Shown: piece after piece, positions 56,501 through 64,000 of the stretch
Layout: the number at the start of each line of letters is the position of its first letter
How positions within the stretch are numbered: position 1 is the stretch's first letter
Assembly: GCF_002153425.1 (NCBI RefSeq)
Contig: NZ_KZ119600.1
Span: 4,236,269 to 4,300,268 of the forward strand
Reading direction: 5' to 3'
Source of the DNA: Litchfieldia alkalitelluris
GTDB lineage: Bacteria > Bacillota > Bacilli > Bacillales > Salisediminibacteriaceae
Length of the DNA stretch: 64,000 bases
Notes under the pieces: generated by a model
The model's database searches: none
What the model saw: the letters and a program-made list of their open reading frames with translations, nothing else
Told to the model about the DNA's origin: nothing
Position numbers and translations under genes: made by a program

Positions 56501-59500
56501 ATGCATTCACAACAATCTCATAATGATCGTCAAGGTCACGTGCTTCCTCTTCGTTAAAAACAATTGGGTAGTCGCTTTCCCATGTTCTATTCTCATACGT
56601 GTTACTTCTATCTTCCAACTTCTCGCCATTTTTATAAACGGCATACTCTACTTTATACACATCGTAATGTGCGTTCGTCGCAAATGGTTCATCTGTCACG
56701 TGAAGGTGGACAGCACCGTCTTGGACGATTGCCCCATCGTTTACTCCCGTGAATTCAATCACTGGCGGAGTCATATCAACATAGAAAGTAAAATCTTTTA
56801 TGCTAGTTTTATTTCCAGCTAGGTCAATCGATTCCGCAACGATTTGATACTTCCCTTCAGCAAGATCTGCTGGCGTGCGGTAAGTCCCTTTCTTCCCGTC
56901 AACGGATTCCCCATCTAATTTTTCCAAATCATCAAGGGTTAAATAAATCGCATCATCATCGTCCTTCGTAATCTCAAGGATCGTTTGCCCAAGGTCTAGC
57001 GTATCATCTTCAAACACAAACTCGATCGATTGTGGCTCGCTGTAATATACCCCACGCTCCACCCCATTGATCGAAATCTCTGGGTTTGTTGTATCGATGA
57101 TAAATTCCATCTCTTCTGTCGCATGGTTTCCTGCCTTATCCGTCGCCTCTATAACGATTTTGTATTCATCGTAAAGGCCTTCCCCATCGTTGAACGATAG
57201 TGCATGATGAATGCTTTCACCATTAACCAGTAAATCGGAGCCTGCATCCCCAGCGTCTGTCGGCTCGCCATTTTGGTAGACAGTGATCTCATACTCATCT
57301 AGATACTTGTCAGCAATGGTAATATCCACGTCTCCTGATTGGACAATGTCACCATCATTGATCGAACCTTCTACAACGATAGATGGCGGTGTTGTATCCA
57401 AGATAAAGGATTTTGTCACCGTTTCTTCTTTACCAAATACACTTCTTATGTCAGCTATAATTTCGTAGTCCCCTTCTTCTTCGAAGGTGTACTCGTATTC
57501 GACTTTAAATAAAGAGCGGCTCCTAGCGAAGTCTGCATCATATGGCTCTCCGTCTTTCGTTACTTGGAACTCATGTGTCCCAAAGTCAACCAATATACCT
57601 CTGATGGTAATCGTTACCGTTTTCCCATCTGGATCATTAAAGAATTCTCGTTCTTCAAAATTCCAGTCCACTTCAGGTGGTGATTGATCTAAGCTAAAGG
57701 ATAGTTCTTCCTCAGAACTGTTTCCAGCTCTATCCGTAGAACTGAATTCGATCGTGTAAACACCGTCTTCATTCGCAGTGAATGTGGCCGTGCCACTCTC
57801 ATCAAATTCAGGTGTGAACTCTTCACTTCCTTCTAGCGTTTCCAGCTGAATCTTAAGTTCCGTTGCTTGTTGATCGTAATTCTCATCAATCACATTAAAG
57901 GTAAGCTCTAAAGGCTCTTCAAACTGCTCTTCATCAGAAAGGTCTGTTCCATCTTCTTTTAGAATTTGTAATTCTGGTGCTGTTGTATCGTACGAGAAGC
58001 TGAAGTCTTCAAACTCCTGCGTACCAGCATTTCTGTGTCTGCCAGTTGTTGTAACGGAAATCGTATACTCCCCTTCGTCATCAATATATCTACCTAAAAG
58101 TCTTCTATAATCTGTGTGATTTCCGTTAACAGCCACTACCTCTTTGCTGGTTTCTATTTCTCCCGTTTCCGCAGCAACTTTTGTTACGGTCAAATCAATG
58201 CTACTCATAGCAATGTAGTTGTTTATATATAGTTCAAGGTTATCTGATGCAGTGGCATCCCCTTGTGATAAATCTTCGTTATTGTCTTTGTTTGTGATAA
58301 AGAGTGGAAATTCATGTTCTCCTTTTAAAATGGCGAATGTAGTTGTAGCTGTTTGCTCATTTCCAGCCTTATCTACTACCACCACTGTGATCTCATACGT
58401 TCCATTCTCTTCAAAGTCGTGACTATAGCTTTTTTTCTTATCTGATTCTTCTATTAAAGTTTTTTCTTCACCTTCTTTTAAAAGGTGTCGATAAATTCTA
58501 ACTTCTTCAATGTTTTCTTCCGTGATAGTTGTCTTGATTTCGACGTCACTTGTGCTCGTATCGTCTGGAACACCAGCGATTTCGATTTCAGGAAGAATCG
58601 TGTCACGCGTGATGTGGAAATCAAATGTATTCTCAGGAATATTTTCAGGAAATTCGATTCCCCATTCATTGTCCTCTATGAACGATAGAGCAATTTCAAA
58701 CTGACCATTGTAGCTCTTTTCCTCATCTTCAGGGATAAGGAATTCAACGTTAAATACTCCTGTAAAACCTCTTTCCTCATCTTCCACTTTGCTAATTTCC
58801 ACTGCATCGACGATTGTGCCATCTTCAAAGCTCACTGCAATTGTGAATGGCTCTGTCAATTCATCTAAGTCGATTGGCAGTTCTGGCTGCTCTGGCTCAG
58901 TTGGTTCTGTTGGCTCCGTCTTATCTTGCTCGTTATTCTCATCTTCACCAGGCTCGTTGGATTCATTTTGATTCTCCGGTTCGCCAAGATCACCATCAGA
59001 TCCTGCTTCTGGAATTTCACCATTGCCATCACCATTAGTTGTGACAGTAAGTGTTTCAGAATCTAGCTCATTTTCTTGGTTTGCATCATCGTCTGATTTT
59101 GTGCCATCATCAGTATTTCCATTTTCGTCTCCATCAGTATCTCCCTCTGGATCAGGTTCTGTTTCTTCTTCCCCATTGGTACCATCATCTGAACCAGGTT
59201 CTGGTTCTGGTTCTGGCTCAGTTCCCTCCCCTTCTTCCTCCTTAGGTAGGGATTCTACTAATCTTTCGTAGTCATCTGATAAATCTACCTCAAAGCTAAT
59301 CTTCTCTTCCGCATTTACAAACCATTCTTCCTCAAAATCCTGGCTCATTTTCCATGGCTCTTCCCCTTCGAGCTTGATGAATCTCTCATCGCTCGTAGTG
59401 GAGAAAGCACTGCTGGCGAAAAATATAGCGGAAAACAGCAATAAGGCGATGGTCAAATATTTAAAAATATGATTGCGTTTGTACGTACGTACTATGGAAT

Positions 59501-59507
59501 CTACCAT
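53520..59507 (-). CDS. Giant membrane-anchored Ig-like repeat protein
   Basis: The 1995-residue protein has a signal sequence (about 15-38, 'YLTIALLLFSAIFFASSAFS'), an extremely acidic D/E/P/G/T-rich region (about 90-215), then at least sixteen Ig-like domains of roughly 90-105 residues. Their borders are marked by recurring TIDTTNPEI, TIDKTPP or similar and by 'EAxDKAGN' motifs. It ends with one membrane helix ('LLFGGSIALVLTSLIAGTTVYA') and an RRRKHGKK tail; there is no LPxTG, so it is held by the membrane, not by sortase. ATG 59507 follows AGGAGG. Next in the operon are a DET-motif protein, a kinase and a phosphatase. It may be an adhesin or wall-spanning sensor. Confidence 0.88.
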   Translation of the reverse strand: MVDSIVRTYKRNHIFKYLTIALLLFSAIFFASSAFSTTSDERFIKLEGEEPWKMSQDFEEEWFVNAEEKISFEVDLSDDYERLVESLPKEEEGEGTEPEPEPEPGSDDGTNGEEETEPDPEGDTDGDENGNTDDGTKSDDDANQENELDSETLTVTTNGDGNGEIPEAGSDGDLGEPENQNESNEPGEDENNEQDKTEPTEPTEPEQPELPIDLDELTEPFTIAVSFEDGTIVDAVEISKVEDEERGFTGVFNVEFLIPEDEEKSYNGQFEIALSFIEDNEWGIEFPENIPENTFDFHITRDTILPEIEIAGVPDDTSTSDVEIKTTITEENIEEVRIYRHLLKEGEEKTLIEESDKKKSYSHDFEENGTYEITVVVVDKAGNEQTATTTFAILKGEHEFPLFITNKDNNEDLSQGDATASDNLELYINNYIAMSSIDLTVTKVAAETGEIETSKEVVAVNGNHTDYRRLLGRYIDDEGEYTISVTTTGRHRNAGTQEFEDFSFSYDTTAPELQILKEDGTDLSDEEQFEEPLELTFNVIDENYDQQATELKIQLETLEGSEEFTPEFDESGTATFTANEDGVYTIEFSSTDRAGNSSEEELSFSLDQSPPEVDWNFEEREFFNDPDGKTVTITIRGILVDFGTHEFQVTKDGEPYDADFARSRSLFKVEYEYTFEEEGDYEIIADIRSVFGKEETVTKSFILDTTPPSIVVEGSINDGDIVQSGDVDITIADKYLDEYEITVYQNGEPTDAGDAGSDLLVNGESIHHALSFNDGEGLYDEYKIVIEATDKAGNHATEEMEFIIDTTNPEISINGVERGVYYSEPQSIEFVFEDDTLDLGQTILEITKDDDDAIYLTLDDLEKLDGESVDGKKGTYRTPADLAEGKYQIVAESIDLAGNKTSIKDFTFYVDMTPPVIEFTGVNDGAIVQDGAVHLHVTDEPFATNAHYDVYKVEYAVYKNGEKLEDRSNTYENRTWESDYPIVFNEEEARDLDDHYEIVVNAWDEAGNHAEESIALTIDSTNPEIEIGGVEEDAHYKESDDRTATITFTDENLDLDQTTIVVYKDGNEEPYQTLDEGHFELTSESGEGTVLVFENKEPFVQGEYTIVVNTTDRAGNEAEEKAVSFTVDFTPPTINLPGSISNGDYLQSGDLTVRVNDNYAVHRVRVTETKNGTATVLHDGAWDGNLELLYNEAARRNLDDDYEIKVEAWDRAGNKTERTRSFTIDTTNPSISLPSRGDKTYHRSSRTVNVSVDERNMEELRVTVNRKDPVTERVLETWTFRENERAWSHEFVDEYLYTIDVRATDKAGNRTTASTTLVIDKTDPMLSINNVTSDEHYKSRTATIRVQDTTIDLDRTTLRVQREWNGTKRNYSVDPLTLKNATTAETEIRFTQEGIYYIDLTSTDKAGNRTTHETVFFYIDNTEPVLSIDGVEENSYNPTDMRVSVSVEELNYEWNDVELIVTKDNQPYNMGTWRNTGLISRLAHNFTQDGEYRISITAEDKAGNGPVSLSRVFTIDKIDPDITITGVENEEYYNEDRPVNVTIQDTNLDINNITVTRDGASYNAGGFAVSGDLATLNHNFSAEGYYEIFVEAIDKAGNRSEQRIAFTIDKTPPVITPMFSGEDRVIVDGEYINRIFTPNFVLDEADDSITSVRLNGQDVTGRIPTASTDMEYHFEVRAVDFAGNETTLEIFFTLDTTMPELDISGIVDGYFNESITPTITYYDLNIDESRTRVTLNGQPFESGTVLEYEQDYVLEAVVTDLADNVTSRTIVFTIDKTAPTISFLEPINDRYFNYSLIPEFLIESLSPYDIIAITLNGNTYNIGDPIEEEGKHVLFFEVMDSAGNIQQLSVEFIIDLTPPEVIYSGVEDQGTYFETVNLELRLDDPMDKINSVMINGELFSGDVLDVDGYETIRTTLSEIGVYEVIVEASDEAGNESTFALSFEIAEKGLFTKYYENTLLFGGSIALVLTSLIAGTTVYARRRKHGKKAEEVELEE

Positions 59508-60194
59508 CACTTTTCCTCCTATAATATTGTTTATATGTTAGAGACGTAGACAAAAATAAATTGAATCATTTAACTATCGAACGATATTCTACATTAGAGG
59601 CAGGAAATATACCCAGACTTTCGTTTGCTTAATGGTAGGGGAGTGAAACTAACTTACAGTTGCTTCGTGGGACCCTTGAAAAAGTGGAAATGTTGTATTT
59701 TCATCATCAATAATTAATAGTCCTTAATTAAGACCAGTTGATGAGACCGGAGCAAGCGAGATAACTGTCTCTTTCTCTACTAGCAAATGCTACGAAGCGT
59801 ATCCGTCGAGACAACTCGAAGCTTACTCGTGATGTAAACGCTCGTTCCTGCGGGATCAAAGGCAGGGGTGAGACCCCGCAGGCGCAGGAGGCAGGAAGCC
59901 GACATTACGCCGTTGCCCACAGGACGTGGGCAAGTTCTTAGGCGGAATTTGGAGGAGGCTCACCAGCCGCCCGCGGAAAGCGAGTTTGCGCCGGGCTCAT
60001 CAACTTCTCTATACAGATGACTATTTATATCAAACATTCTACATATAAAAATACTTTTTCATTGCTCTCTACATAGCATCGAAGAGGCTCATTAGCCACC
60101 CTTTTACCTGCGCGGAAGCGTGATATATTTCCAAAACGCTAAAGCTATTCGTACTATTCATTGATAGATAAATTTTCGTCACAGTCTCTTACTG
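59508..60194. other. Long intergenic stretch before the giant gene
   Basis: No open frame here has a ribosome site. It contains MITE-like copy 3 (59755-59985). The giant gene's own promoter must lie in 59508-59740 or transcription must cross the repeat from the kinase operon. Confidence 0.5.
59755..59985. repeat. MITE-like dispersed repeat, copy 3
   Basis: atgctacgaagcgtatccgtcgagacaactcg-type sequence (59788-59820) and the inverted ggcggctggtgagcctcc block (59953-59970) match copy 1 in reverse order. An extra 60-base segment with the hairpin TTGCCCAC/GTGGGCAA sits between them. Confidence 0.65.
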
Positions 60195-60665
60195 TTAAAT
60201 GGTTGTATTAGAGTGAACAACAACAATGTCCAAGCCCTTCTTGAAATACGGCTGCTCCTCTTCCTCATCAGAAAGCAAAGTCGTTTCATCATCGTCCCCG
60301 AGCAGCGTTGTCTCATCGTCCGCTTCAAGAAGCATCGTTTCGTCCTCATACTCACTGAGAAGCGCCGTTTCATCTCCTTGGCTATCATCGATTAACTCTG
60401 TCGCAGCCATCTCAGCTTGAGGACTTTGGTTGCTCATTGGTTGTGAATTCACCCCTGCACCTTGTTTAGCCTCAATTTCACTAGATGTATTGGCCTTGCC
60501 CGTGTTCCCCGAGTAGCTCGTGTAAACGCGAGAACCGTCCCTGCGTAAACCGGTGAGGTCTTGGAAGACATCTTTGATTTTTAGTTTGATAAAAATATAG
60601 ATTGCAATTGGAAGCATGATGGCTGCGCCAGCCATACCTCCGTAAAACATCATTTCATTTGTCAC
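60195..60665 (-). CDS. Membrane protein with four tandem DET-x-LL motifs
   Basis: The 156-residue protein has one N-terminal membrane helix ('MAGAAIMLPIAIYIFIKL'), a linker and an acidic C-terminal part with DETALL, DETMLL, DETTLL and DETTLL spaced about 10 residues apart. Threonines in such acidic E-T-x-L contexts are the classic targets of bacterial Hanks-type kinases and FHA readers, and a kinase and phosphatase are coded just before it. Residues 40-55 (GLRRDGSRVYTS) are encoded by a GGGACGG repeat half inserted in frame. Start GTG 60665 behind AAGGGGGG. No family recognised. Confidence 0.75.
   Translation of the reverse strand: MTNEMMFYGGMAGAAIMLPIAIYIFIKLKIKDVFQDLTGLRRDGSRVYTSYSGNTGKANTSSEIEAKQGAGVNSQPMSNQSPQAEMAATELIDDSQGDETALLSEYEDETMLLEADDETTLLGDDDETTLLSDEEEEQPYFKKGLDIVVVHSNTTI
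60521..60550. repeat. GGGACGG element inside a coding region (copy 5)
   Basis: gtaaacgcgagaaccgtccc matches the element's arm with one change. It lies in frame within the DET-motif gene, whose reading continues through it. Confidence 0.7.
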
Positions 60666-60742
60666 GATTCAGCCCCCCTTTTTTTTGCAAAAAATTAATA
60701 GATGGTCCCGTCACTCGTTTTTTCCTATATAAGTTAACGTCT

Positions 60743-62686
60743 TTATAGCAGGTTTAAGGTATTTAGCCTCCGAACGATTCGTTGGAACGCGTCATCCTCA
60801 TCTGCCCCATCTAGGAGGGAAGCTTCTTCAAATACTTCCAAAGCGCGAGTATAGTTACGCTCTTCTGCAGGCTTACTTTGTTCAATATCTAGAAGTAACT
60901 CAATATACCTTCTATACGTTGCCAGTGACTTTGGAAACTCCTCAATCGTCAATTGGTACTGCTCCACGGCACGCCATTCCTCACCCATGGCATTGTAAAT
61001 CACACCAATGCGCATCATGGCCTCTTCCCGATAGGACACATCTAGCTCCAATAACATATTGTAATGATCTATGGCCCTCTCGAAATCGGAACGGGTCTGT
61101 TCCAGATCAGTACCTTCCACTCCCCGACTGTGGAAAGCCTGCGCGAGTTTTTCCTCAAATTCCACTTCATACATATATTCCATCTGCTCATCGCCAGTAC
61201 GCTGCACAAGATCCTTCGCAGACATGATGAGCTCAATCGTATTGGAATTCGCTTGCGGCAACTGCATCTTATACGAGCTATATACATTAGCTAAAGCAAT
61301 ATAGTTCTCTATTTTCCTCACATCGTTCGGGAGAGAATCTGTGTATTCCCAAAACGCGAGTAGGTCATCTGCGAACTCATTGTAATCAATATTCATCTGC
61401 CCCAAAGTCGTAGCAAGGGTGATGTAGTACTGCGCATCAGGAATCGCACTTTCGTCAACTCTCTCAAAGTAACGTGTAGCCAGACGATAGTCTCGCATGA
61501 TATCAAAATAGGTCATCCCCACTTTAAAGAGGACATCATCGTTCCTATCGACCCTTCCGAACCCTGCGTTTATGTATGATTCAATCCTTGATAGACCAAC
61601 GTCCGTTTCCCCTCTGCTGATATAGATATCCAACATGTTAATATAAGCATCTGCACTTCTTCGGTCCACCTCTTCGATGGCGTATTCCAGCGTCTCTACC
61701 GCCAACATGTCTTCTCCGTCCAAGACATATCGCGTGGACTCATCGATGAGATTGCGGTAATCTCGGAATATCTCCTCTTGAATAGCTGAGTAGCCTACAT
61801 ATGATGTCGTTACGGATGAAAAAAATAAAACGACTGGGATTGCAAAAATGGCTAATTTTTTATAAAGCTGCCGTTTATATCCGCTCGTAAGCTTATCAAT
61901 GTTTTCCAAATCGTATAAAAGCTCTTCGCAAGTCTGATACCTTTCAGAAGGCTCCGTCATCGTACATTTATTAATGATGTGCTCCAGTCCTTCAGGAAAC
62001 GAAGGATCCCAATACCTGATGGGCTTCACTTCGAACGGCGGTTCGTTAATTGTTTTCCCCGTCACGAGATGGTATAACGTCATTCCGAGACTATAAATAT
62101 CGGACCGCGCATCCGTCTGCTTCCCTGACTTCTGTTCAGGAGCTGCGTACGGCTTACTCCCAAGGTTCGTTGTATCTGTGGAGCTCTCTGTCTTAAATTC
62201 CCGCGCAATCCCAAAGTCAATGAGCTTGATCTTCCCTTCAGGCGTTAACATGACGTTGTCTGGCTTCATATCACGATAAATAATGGGATTCGGTTGTCTC
62301 GAATGGAGGTAACCGAGAACGATGCTAAGCTGCTTTGCCCAATCAATGACAAGATCAGGTGCAATCGCCTGCTCACGTTTCAGCTTTTCACCTAAGGACT
62401 CCCCTTCGATATAATCCATTACAACGTAGATGTCGCCTGTGGACTCGATGATGTCATAAATCTTCGGCAAGGAACCGTGATCTAGTTTTTTCAACATATT
62501 CGCTTCCACTACTAAGCTGTTCAAGAGAAGCTCGTTGTTACTGTTGGCGCGCTTTCGAATATCCTTTACAACGAGGGATTTGTTAAGCCTGTTATCCATT
62601 GCCAGGTAGACGACACTCATCCCACCGCGGCCAATTTCCTTTAAAATCTCATATCTGTCATCTACGACACTACCAATCTTAAGCAC
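60743..62686 (-). CDS. Transmembrane Ser/Thr protein kinase with external TPR-like region
   Basis: The 647-residue Hanks-type kinase has the glycine loop IGRGGMSVVY at 18-27, catalytic 'IIYRDMKPDNVML' near 140 (Y-R-D for H-R-D), DFG near 163, 'KPYAAPEQKSGKQTD' near 185 and 'DIYSLGMTLYHLVTGK'. A membrane helix follows at about 285-305 ('LAIFAIPVVLFFSSVTTSYVG'). The outer 340 residues are helical repeats of TPR type instead of the usual PASTA domains. It starts at GTG 62686 behind GGAGG, 14 bases after the phosphatase gene. Its substrate may be the DET-motif protein. Confidence 0.93.
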   Translation of the reverse strand: MLKIGSVVDDRYEILKEIGRGGMSVVYLAMDNRLNKSLVVKDIRKRANSNNELLLNSLVVEANMLKKLDHGSLPKIYDIIESTGDIYVVMDYIEGESLGEKLKREQAIAPDLVIDWAKQLSIVLGYLHSRQPNPIIYRDMKPDNVMLTPEGKIKLIDFGIAREFKTESSTDTTNLGSKPYAAPEQKSGKQTDARSDIYSLGMTLYHLVTGKTINEPPFEVKPIRYWDPSFPEGLEHIINKCTMTEPSERYQTCEELLYDLENIDKLTSGYKRQLYKKLAIFAIPVVLFFSSVTTSYVGYSAIQEEIFRDYRNLIDESTRYVLDGEDMLAVETLEYAIEEVDRRSADAYINMLDIYISRGETDVGLSRIESYINAGFGRVDRNDDVLFKVGMTYFDIMRDYRLATRYFERVDESAIPDAQYYITLATTLGQMNIDYNEFADDLLAFWEYTDSLPNDVRKIENYIALANVYSSYKMQLPQANSNTIELIMSAKDLVQRTGDEQMEYMYEVEFEEKLAQAFHSRGVEGTDLEQTRSDFERAIDHYNMLLELDVSYREEAMMRIGVIYNAMGEEWRAVEQYQLTIEEFPKSLATYRRYIELLLDIEQSKPAEERNYTRALEVFEEASLLDGADEDDAFQRIVRRLNTLNLL

Positions 62687-62700
62687 ATGCTCACCTCCCG

Positions 62701-63639
62701 TTAGTTGATTTTCACTGCTAGTGCTGATATGTTGTCTGTTTCGTTGCGCTGTTTCACTGTTTCCACTAGGTGAACAAGTTGTTGCTTCAGCTCTGAGTTG
62801 GTTTGTAATTGCCCTGGCTCAAGCTGTTGCCCTATCTCTTCTGGTTCGAGTAGATTAGAGAAGCCGTCCGAACAAAGCACATATAGTGACCCAGGTTCTA
62901 CTTGTCCTGAGGTGAGGTCCACTTGAATAGCGTCAGATGCGCCAACACATTGGAGAAGCACGTTCCTTCTTGGGTGTGTCTTTGCCTCTTGTGGTGTCAA
63001 GTTACCCCTTTCCACTTCCCTTGCCACAAAGGTTTGATCCTTCGTTAGCTGGGTGACAGTCGTTGAGGTAGCTGATAGTACTGTCGTTGGTGCTAATGGT
63101 GGAGCTGTTGATTGCGCGATTGATGGCGCTCCAGCTCTCGACGTTGCTGCTGTTGGTTGCTTTTCTGATGTTGCTGTTCCCGCCGATGCTGCTTGTGCCG
63201 ATGTTGCTCCAGCTCCATCAGATGCTTCGTTTTGTTGTAAGTGGTACGCACGGCTGTCCCCAATTTGAGCAATATAATAGTTGGATTGAACGATGAGTAG
63301 CGCTGTAATCGTTGTCCCTAATTTGATGTTGGACGCTTCCCCGTACTGGAGTATCTTTTCGTTTAAGGCGGTGATTTTCGCCTCCAACTGTTCGTATAGG
63401 ATTTCATCTGTCACACCTGTTTGAATTAGTTCCGGCAATTCCGATTCGAACCACTCATTCATGCCGTGTATCACCGTTGCACTAGCAAGTTCCCCGTGGG
63501 AGAGTCCCCCCATGCCATCACAGACGATGAACAGACCTATGCTGCCATCTGGCGTTTCGTATGATTTAAGAAGGAGGGCATCTTGATTAGTCTTTTTTTT
63601 GATACCGACATCGGTATGGTATGCTGCCACGAAAGGCAT
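62701..63639 (-). CDS. PP2C-family Ser/Thr phosphatase
   Basis: The 312-residue protein opens MPFVAAYHTDVGIKKKTNQD and has the metal sites 'FIVCDGMGGLSHGE' near 40, 'AQIGDSRAYHL' near 127, 'YVLCSDGFSNLL' near 255 and 'ETDNISALAVKI' at the end. Between the second and third lies an insertion of about 60 Ala/Thr/Ser/Pro residues, absent in ordinary PP2Cs. ATG 63639 follows AGGAGGTGA; the longer frame to 63720 has no site. It opposes the adjacent kinase and is the first gene of the visible operon. Confidence 0.93.
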   Translation of the reverse strand: MPFVAAYHTDVGIKKKTNQDALLLKSYETPDGSIGLFIVCDGMGGLSHGELASATVIHGMNEWFESELPELIQTGVTDEILYEQLEAKITALNEKILQYGEASNIKLGTTITALLIVQSNYYIAQIGDSRAYHLQQNEASDGAGATSAQAASAGTATSEKQPTAATSRAGAPSIAQSTAPPLAPTTVLSATSTTVTQLTKDQTFVAREVERGNLTPQEAKTHPRRNVLLQCVGASDAIQVDLTSGQVEPGSLYVLCSDGFSNLLEPEEIGQQLEPGQLQTNSELKQQLVHLVETVKQRNETDNISALAVKIN

Positions 63640-63853
63640 GGCTTCACCTCCTAGGTTTGGTAGGTATTTTAGTTTGATAGAGTTAGAATTTGCTAGGTTG
63701 CTGGTTTGCTGGTTTGGCATAGTAGGTTTATAGTCAATTCATAGACGGTTTATAGTCATTTCGTAGTTGGCAGTATGGTAGCTTATGTTTTTCTAGTGTT
63801 TACTAGTTTTAGTTATAGAGTAGTTAGTTAATTTATCAGTTCATGCACTTTTT

Positions 63854-64000
63854 CAAACCTGATCGGGCTTTGATCAGGTATGTAATTATGGTTTTGCTTG
63901 TTTTCATACCTGATCGGGCTTCGATCTGGTATGAGATTTTGATTTTGCTCCGTTTCATACCTGATCGGGCTTCGATCTGGTATGAGATTTTGATTTTGCT
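63854..64000. repeat. Second 51-bp-period hairpin array, cut by the right edge
   Basis: The hairpin CATACC-T-GATC-GGGCTTC-GATC-T-GGTATG occurs at 63905 and 63956, and a variant (caaacc...ggtatg) at 63854; all steps are exactly 51 bases. The spacer contains gattttgattttgct. From 63640 to 63853 I see no gene, only ttgctggtttgctgg micro-repeats. Confidence 0.88.

Overview
The window looks like a low-GC Gram-positive chromosome of the Bacillaceae type. Ribosome binding sites are strong AGGAGG sites, the capsule kinase/phosphatase/adaptor trio (CpsC, CpsD, CpsB) and a LytR-CpsA-Psr protein are of Bacillus type, an eps leader-like RNA is present, and the extracellular proteins are very acidic, as in alkaliphiles or halophiles (that last point is inference). 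Nearly everything is encoded on the minus strand. No rRNA or tRNA genes were seen.

Positions 1 to about 14.75 kb are the DNA-metabolism module of a tailed-phage prophage, read leftward. In reading order it holds two Com-like zinc-ribbon genes with a stack of four related terminator hairpins, a sigma-like regulator, a small gene behind a five-site operator array, a Rrp5-like phage protein, a DUF2800 nuclease, a DUF2815 single-strand-binding protein, a family A DNA polymerase, a VapE-type primase/helicase, a VRR-NUC nuclease, a SNF2 helicase, small regulators, an HNH nuclease, a ParB-methyltransferase fusion and a 'virulence-related' phage protein cut by the left edge. Terminase and structural genes probably lie left of the window; no integrase or att site is visible. 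At 14.8-16.7 kb is a solitary N6-methylase/specificity fusion with degenerate catalytic motifs, whose promoter sits between two matching palindromes.

Positions 17.1 to 44.8 kb are one long leftward exopolysaccharide (EPS) locus. CpsC, CpsD and CpsB come first, followed by an EAR/epsC-type leader RNA. The genes then supply UDP-QuiNAc4NAc-type sugars (EpsC dehydratase, aminotransferase, acetyltransferase, initiating sugar transferase), UDP-glucose, UDP-GlcA and UDP-GalA (GalU, UDP-glucose dehydrogenase, epimerase) and UDP-ManNAcA (2-epimerase and dehydrogenase). Four glycosyltransferases, a flippase, a frameshifted polymerase, CapK-, CapA- and asparagine-synthase-like modification enzymes, a protein-kinase-like enzyme and an orphan pilin complete the locus. 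A divergent LytR-CpsA-Psr gene at 45 kb probably attaches the polymer to the wall.

Positions 46 to 64 kb are accessory. They hold small unknown proteins (one HEPN-like by motif), a membrane-anchored TPR/InlB-repeat protein, an LprI-like lipoprotein, dispersed hairpin and MITE-like repeats, and a striking satellite of 33 phase-perfect 51-bp hairpin units. Next comes a 1995-residue membrane-anchored Ig-like repeat protein in an apparent operon with a PP2C phosphatase, a transmembrane Ser/Thr kinase with an external TPR region, and a membrane protein carrying four tandem DET-x-LL motifs that may be the phosphorylation targets. A second, unrelated hairpin array with the same 51-bp period runs off the right edge.
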